A DNA stretch of 18,914 nt, taken from positions 1 through 18,914 of the forward strand of contig JALWRO010000142.1 of assembly GCA_027080605.1 (NCBI GenBank), given 5' to 3'. Shown here one piece after another: positions 15,720-18,914 of this stretch. Numbering within the stretch: the stretch's first letter is position 1; every line of letters starts with the position of its first letter. This DNA is from Campylobacterales bacterium. Its GTDB lineage: Bacteria; Campylobacterota; Campylobacteria; Campylobacterales; QNZT01. A model generated the notes under the pieces. It searched no databases. It saw nothing but the letters and a program-made list of their open reading frames with translations, and was not told the origin of the DNA. The translations under genes and the position numbers were made by a program.

Positions 15720-17361
15720 ACGCAACCTTATTACGCTGATCGCATCACTGATGCTGATTGTCCTCTCTTTGATCGCTTATCTGCACAAACCGGTGGAGAC
15801 GATTGATTTCAACACCTACCACCATTTTCTGGAAAACAACCTCTTTAAAAAAGCGACGATCGTCGGCAACAGGGTCGTACTTTCGACAGATGAGGGGGAG
15901 TATTCGATTATCCGTTCGGGAATCGATATCGGTGAACTGCTGCATAAGGTGCCGGTGGAGATCGACGAATCGGAAGATTACAGCGATGCAGTGATACTTT
16001 TTATACTGCTCGGGATGCTGCTCGGGTTTGCACTCATGTACGGCAGAAAAGCGCAGCCGCAGATATCAGAGAGGGAGGAGCGTCCGCCGCAGGATTATCT
16101 CCCCGATCTCATTCCCGGTGTCGATCGGGAGATCGTGCCGGTCTCTTCCGATGTAACGTTTGACGATGTCGCGGGGATCGACGAAGTGAAAGAGGAGTTG
16201 TACGAGATCGTCGATTTTCTCAAAAACCGAGACAAATATACCGCTTTCGGGGTGAAAATGCCCCGTGGTGTGCTGCTGGCGGGACCTCCGGGCGTGGGAA
16301 AAACATTGATCGCCAAAGCGGTGGCGGGTGAAGCGGGCGTCCCCTTCTTTTACCAGAGCGGATCGGCTTTTGTGCAGATCTATGTCGGTATGGGTGCCAA
16401 GCGGGTGCGTGAACTTTTTGCCGTCGCCAAGCGGTATGCGCCTTCGATTATCTTTATCGACGAAATCGATGCGGTGGGAAAAGCGCGGGGGAACGGGCGT
16501 AACGACGAGCGTGAGAGTACCCTCAACCAGCTTTTGACGCAGATGGACGGTTTTGAAGAGAGCAGCAATGTCATTGTGATAGCGGCGACCAACCAGTATG
16601 AGACACTCGACAACGCACTCCTGCGTGCCGGGCGTTTTGACCGGCGTATCTTTGTCTCTCTGCCGGGTATCAAAGAGCGGGAAGAGATTTTGAAAGTGCA
16701 TTTGAAAGGGAAAGTGACCGATGTCAGCTTTGCCGATCTGGCGAAGATGACTGTCGGTTTCAGCGGTGCGGCGCTCTCTACCTTTGTCAATGAAGCGGCG
16801 ATCAACGCACTGCGTCACGGGCGTTCAAAGATTACCTATGAAGATTTCAACAGTGTTAAAGAGAAGGTACTGCTGGGCAAAAAGAAGATTTTGAGTTACT
16901 CTCATGAAGAGAAAGAGATTCAGGCGACCTATCAGGCTGCCAAAGCGCTGAGTGCCTACTGGTATGAAGTCGATTTTGAGAAAGTGAGTCTGGTGGAAGC
17001 ATTTTTGATCGAGATGGAGAAGGAGATCACTTCCCGTACGCAGATGAGCGCCAAACTGAAAGTCTATCTTGCCGGATATGTGGCGTCGCAGCTCTATTTT
17101 GAGGAGGTCTACACCAACTGTGCCGCGGATATCAAAAAGGCGAAACAGATTGCCGAAGAGATGGTACAGATTTACGCCATGGGTGACGGTGTCTATGCCG
17201 CTTCGGTGGACAGTGCATCACTGATCGACGAGGCGATCGAGGATCTGGAGCAGTTTCTGCACAAAATGAGACAGGCGGTCGAAGCGTTGAAACGTGCGCT
17301 TCTGGAGCGTGAGACACTGCACCGCGATGAACTGGAGCAGATGATACGTGCGTTTCTTTAG
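15700..17361 (+). CDS. FtsH-like membrane AAA+ ATPase lacking the zinc-protease motif
   Basis: From TTG 15700 (AGGAGG at 15688-15693, six-base spacing) the protein has 553 residues. It has two membrane helices (about 10-28 and 97-114) around a small periplasmic domain, then an AAA+ module. Walker A (Gly-Pro-Pro-Gly-Val-Gly-Lys-Thr, 195-202), Walker B (Ile-Ile-Phe-Ile-Asp-Glu-Ile-Asp, 250-257), an SRH with Arg-Ala-Gly-Arg-Phe-Asp-Arg and a pore loop Tyr-Val-Gly are all intact. In the M41 region the expected His-Glu-x-x-His is replaced by Tyr-Gln-Ala-Ala-Lys (about 411-415), and the later Gly-Gly-Arg-x-Ala-Glu segment is degenerate. It should therefore hydrolyse ATP but not act as a zinc protease. 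It may be an unfoldase or chaperone, or a subunit assembling with the true FtsH, as plant FtsHi proteins do. Helicobacter has a second FtsH homologue after its MiaB-like gene, as I recall. Confidence 0.9.
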   Translation: MRKWLNKRNLITLIASLMLIVLSLIAYLHKPVETIDFNTYHHFLENNLFKKATIVGNRVVLSTDEGEYSIIRSGIDIGELLHKVPVEIDESEDYSDAVILFILLGMLLGFALMYGRKAQPQISEREERPPQDYLPDLIPGVDREIVPVSSDVTFDDVAGIDEVKEELYEIVDFLKNRDKYTAFGVKMPRGVLLAGPPGVGKTLIAKAVAGEAGVPFFYQSGSAFVQIYVGMGAKRVRELFAVAKRYAPSIIFIDEIDAVGKARGNGRNDERESTLNQLLTQMDGFEESSNVIVIAATNQYETLDNALLRAGRFDRRIFVSLPGIKEREEILKVHLKGKVTDVSFADLAKMTVGFSGAALSTFVNEAAINALRHGRSKITYEDFNSVKEKVLLGKKKILSYSHEEKEIQATYQAAKALSAYWYEVDFEKVSLVEAFLIEMEKEITSRTQMSAKLKVYLAGYVASQLYFEEVYTNCAADIKKAKQIAEEMVQIYAMGDGVYAASVDSASLIDEAIEDLEQFLHKMRQAVEALKRALLERETLHRDELEQMIRAFL

Positions 17362-17866
17362 CGGATTTTCACTTCATGAAGAGCAGGAACTCTTTTCGGG
17401 GTATTTGACCCGGAGCGCCTATACCGTTGCCGGTTTCAGCAAAGGGGCGATCGACGCGCTGGAGTATTGTGTCGCAGCTGAAGAGCGTATCGATTTGCTG
17501 CAGCTGATTTCGCCCGCTTTTTTTATGGATCGGGAGGCCGACTTCAAAGAGAAGCAGCTGGAAGCTTTTCGCAAAAACAGCAGCCTCTACCTGAAACAGT
17601 TTTTACGCAATATCGCCTGGCCGCTGAAAAAAGATTTGACGCCTTATCTGGCGAAAGAGGGCGAAGAAGAGTTGCAAAGGCTGCTCTATTATCCCTGGGA
17701 GAAGGAGAAACTGCAGGCGGTTAAAGCATGCGGCATCCGTATGGAAGTCTATCTGGGCGGCAGAGACAAAATCATCAATCCAACTGCGGCAATGGCATAT
17801 TTCAGACCGTATGCGACGGTCTATTTTATCAAAGAGGGAGGACATATATTAGATGGACAAAATTAA
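17348..17866 (+). CDS. bioV: BioV-like pimeloyl-ACP methyl ester esterase
   Basis: This small 172-residue alpha/beta hydrolase carries a Gly-Phe-Ser31-Lys-Gly nucleophile elbow, an Asp140 (Gly-Gly-Arg-Asp-Lys) and a His166 (Gly-Gly-His-Ile) in the right order for a catalytic triad. The N-terminal Phe-Phe-Ser-Gly-Phe-x-Leu-x-x-Glu start, the short length and the phylum fit BioV, the Helicobacter/Campylobacterota esterase. BioV demethylates pimeloyl-ACP methyl ester at the end of the BioC pathway, supplying the biotin precursor. GTG 17348 lies 14 bases inside the FtsH-like gene, with GGAG at 17334-17337. The 3' end overlaps mog by 14 bases. No other bio gene is in the window, so the assignment rests on sequence pattern alone; a general small esterase is the alternative. 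Confidence 0.8.
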   Translation: MRFFSGFSLHEEQELFSGYLTRSAYTVAGFSKGAIDALEYCVAAEERIDLLQLISPAFFMDREADFKEKQLEAFRKNSSLYLKQFLRNIAWPLKKDLTPYLAKEGEEELQRLLYYPWEKEKLQAVKACGIRMEVYLGGRDKIINPTAAMAYFRPYATVYFIKEGGHILDGQN

Positions 17867-18348
17867 AATCGGTGTCGTAACGGCATCGGACAGGGCGAGT
17901 GCGGGGATTTATGAAGATATTTCCGGAAAAGCGATTATCGAGACGATGGAAGCTTATCTGCAAAACGATCTGGAGTTTGATTACCGCTGCGCTGGTAGAA
18001 CTGGAGGAAGCGGGATGTGCGTTGATCGTCACCACCGGCGGTACGGGACCGGCACCCAGGGATGTTACCCCGGAAGCGACCGAAGCGGTGTGTGACAAGA
18101 TGATGCCCGGTTTCGGAGAGCTGATGCGTCAGGTGAGTCTGCAGTATGTACCGACAGCGATTCTTTCGCGTCAGACAGCGGGTATCCGTAAAAAGAGCCT
18201 CATTATCAACCTGCCGGGCAAACCAAAATCGATCCGTGAGTGTCTGGATGCAGTATTTCCCGCTGTGCCGTACTGTATCGATTTGATCGAAGGACCGTTT
18301 ATGGTCTGTCATGAAGAGGTGATTCGCTGCTTCCGTCCGGGGAAGTAA
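17853..18348 (+). pseudogene. mog: Molybdopterin adenylyltransferase Mog, frameshifted
   Basis: Mog activates molybdopterin by adenylylation before molybdate insertion. The ATG at 17853 (GAGGGAGGA at 17834-17842) opens a typical N-terminus containing Gly-Val-Val-Thr-Ala-Ser-Asp-Arg-Ala-Ser-Ala-Gly. It reads correctly to Asp-Tyr-Arg-Cys (residues 43-46, 17979-17990), then the frame goes wrong and stops at 18095. The rest of the protein continues in the +1 frame from 17980 (Ile-Thr-Ala-Ala-Leu) to 18348 and contains Thr-Thr-Gly-Gly-Thr-Gly-Pro-Ala-Pro-Arg-Asp, Leu-Ser-Arg-Gln-Thr-Ala-Gly and Asn-Leu-Pro-Gly-Lys-Pro. About seven residues, the conserved Ile-Pro-Asp-Glu-Gln-Asp region, are missing at the junction. 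A loss of 32 bases would explain both the frame and the gap. Either a real pseudogene or a sequence or assembly error is possible. Confidence 0.85.
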
Positions 18349-18372
18349 ATTTGGCTGAAATCTTGAAACTGG

Positions 18373-18411
18373 TATAACACAGTAAAAAACTTTTTATATC
18401 TCTGTGTTATA
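18373..18411. repeat. Perfect 10-base inverted repeat overlapping the kbp promoter
   Basis: TATAACACAG at 18373-18382 and its exact reverse complement CTGTGTTATA at 18402-18411 flank a 19-base AT-rich spacer. The spacer has its own near-symmetry, five A then C then five T. The right arm overlaps the TATAAT at 18408-18413. It could be an operator for a dimeric regulator or a weak hairpin after mog. A rho-independent terminator is unlikely because the stem is AT-rich and no T-tract follows. Confidence 0.6.
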
Positions 18412-18413
18412 AT
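18405..18413 (+). promoter_or_regulatory. Extended -10 promoter for the Kbp-like gene
   Basis: TGTTATAAT is a perfect TATAAT with the extended TGn element, 28 bases before the ATG at 18442. The expected start of transcription is near 18420. GGAG at 18433-18436 is a well-spaced ribosome-binding site. The box sits in the right arm of the inverted repeat 18373-18411. Confidence 0.6.
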
Positions 18414-18441
18414 CTTCATGAAACTATTTTAAGGAGTTACC

Positions 18442-18885
18442 ATGGGATTTTTTGATTTTATCAAAGATGCAGGCGCCAAAATTCTTGGCAAAGGGGATGA
18501 CAACGAAAATGTCAAAAAACTGATCGAAGATGAGAAGGAGACAATGCCTATCGACGATCTTGATGTGAGAGTGGAAGGTGATACTGTCTATCTGAGCGGC
18601 AAAGCGAAAAGTGCGGATGACAAAGTCAAAGCGGCATTGATTGCAGGCAATATTGAAGGTGTCTCCAAAGTCAATGCGGATGACCTTGAAACAGATGATG
18701 CACAGGCGATCGAAGATCTCTTCTACGAGGTACAAAAAGGCGATACTCTCTGGAGAATTGCGGAAATCTACTACAAAGACGGCAGCAGATACAAAGAGAT
18801 TTTCGAAGCGAACCGCGAAGTGATCAAAGACCCTGACAAAATTTACCCGGGACAGATGATCCGTATACCGAATTTCGTAGCGTAA
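18442..18885 (+). CDS. kbp: Kbp/YgaU-like BON-LysM protein
   Basis: This complete 147-residue protein starts Met-Gly-Phe-Phe-Asp-Phe-Ile-Lys-Asp-Ala-Gly, close to the start of E. coli Kbp (YgaU) as I remember it, and has no signal peptide. A BON domain (about 25-90) contains Gly-Asp-Thr-Val-Tyr-Leu-Ser-Gly-Lys-Ala. A C-terminal LysM domain (about 94-145) has Gly-Asp-Thr-Leu-Trp-Arg-Ile-Ala and Asp-Pro-Asp-Lys-Ile-Tyr-Pro-Gly-Gln. E. coli Kbp is a cytoplasmic K+-binding protein induced by high salt and in stationary phase, and similar behaviour is inferred here. The gene stands apart from mog behind its own promoter and an inverted repeat. The ATG has GGAG five bases upstream. Confidence 0.93.
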   Translation: MGFFDFIKDAGAKILGKGDDNENVKKLIEDEKETMPIDDLDVRVEGDTVYLSGKAKSADDKVKAALIAGNIEGVSKVNADDLETDDAQAIEDLFYEVQKGDTLWRIAEIYYKDGSRYKEIFEANREVIKDPDKIYPGQMIRIPNFVA

Positions 18886-18894
18886 CAACACTTC

Positions 18895-18914
18895 ATGAGA
18901 GGAGGGAAAGCCTC
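18895..18914 (+). other. Possible ribosome-binding site or start of the next gene
   Basis: The last bases contain a strong GGAGGG (18901-18906), which would suit a start codon just beyond the window. An ATG at 18895 also opens a short frame to the edge. Too little is visible to choose between them. Confidence 0.3.

Noticed and set aside
17899..18348. A separate gene starting at ATG 17899 in the second mog frame
   Set aside because: Residues before the Ile-Thr-Ala-Ala junction are nonsense for the family and the start has no ribosome-binding site; it is the downstream half of the broken mog.
18373..18413. Inverted repeat as a rho-independent terminator of mog
   Set aside because: The stem is AT-rich, the loop is 19 bases and no run of T follows the right arm; the overlap with a strong -10 box favours a regulatory reading.
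1..18914. Defence system, prophage, insertion sequence, CRISPR array, tRNA or rRNA
   Set aside because: I found no transposase, integrase, repeat-spacer array or RNA-gene pattern on either strand; the window is almost wholly filled by ordinary chromosomal genes.

Overview
The window reads as chromosomal DNA of a Campylobacterota (former Epsilonproteobacteria) bacterium. This rests on gene content and order recalled from the group: a PgbA-domain protein, GlcD and a YihY/BrkB protein divergent from a Csd3/Pgp3-type M23 peptidase (as in Helicobacter and Campylobacter), and the run COG3400-like protein, aroB, MscS channel, MiaB-like MtaB, FtsH-like ATPase. BioV, a biotin esterase typical of the group, is also present. 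The base composition looks more balanced than in Campylobacter or Helicobacter, which points to an environmental chemolithotroph-like lineage (Sulfurovum or a relative), but the genus cannot be fixed from here.

Layout. Positions 1-168 hold the 3' end of a plus-strand membrane protein gene. Positions 165-3103 are a minus-strand operon: PgbA-domain protein, then the GlcD-like FAD oxidase, then the YihY/BrkB membrane protein. A 197-base divergent intergenic region (3104-3300) carries a TATAAT-type -10 box for each direction. From 3301 to 18348 almost everything is on the plus strand and tightly packed: Csd3-like peptidase, MgtE, a NUDT14-like Nudix hydrolase, an ACC deaminase/D-cysteine desulfhydrase-family enzyme, HisD, an S41 peptidase lipoprotein, a small lipoprotein, and a COG3400-like RCK_C protein. 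After a 58-base gap with its own -10 box come AroB, MscS-family channel, MtaB, FtsH-like ATPase, BioV and Mog. A separate promoter inside a perfect inverted repeat drives a Kbp-like BON-LysM protein at the right edge.

The genes do not form one pathway. They mix cell wall shape (Csd3), ion handling (MgtE, RCK_C protein, MscS, Kbp), biosynthesis (HisD, AroB, BioV, Mog), tRNA modification (MtaB) and envelope proteolysis or quality control (S41 peptidase, FtsH-like protein). Overlapping starts and stops, often with GTG or TTG starts, suggest long polycistronic messages with translational coupling.

I see no defence system, prophage, insertion sequence, CRISPR array, tRNA or rRNA. The points most worth a second look are: an FtsH homologue whose zinc-protease motif is completely replaced while its ATPase is intact; a mog gene broken by a frameshift that looks like a ~32-base deletion between short direct repeats; cysteines beside both catalytic residues of the S41 peptidase; the palindrome over the kbp promoter; and an RCK_C protein without a visible nucleotide-binding motif or channel.
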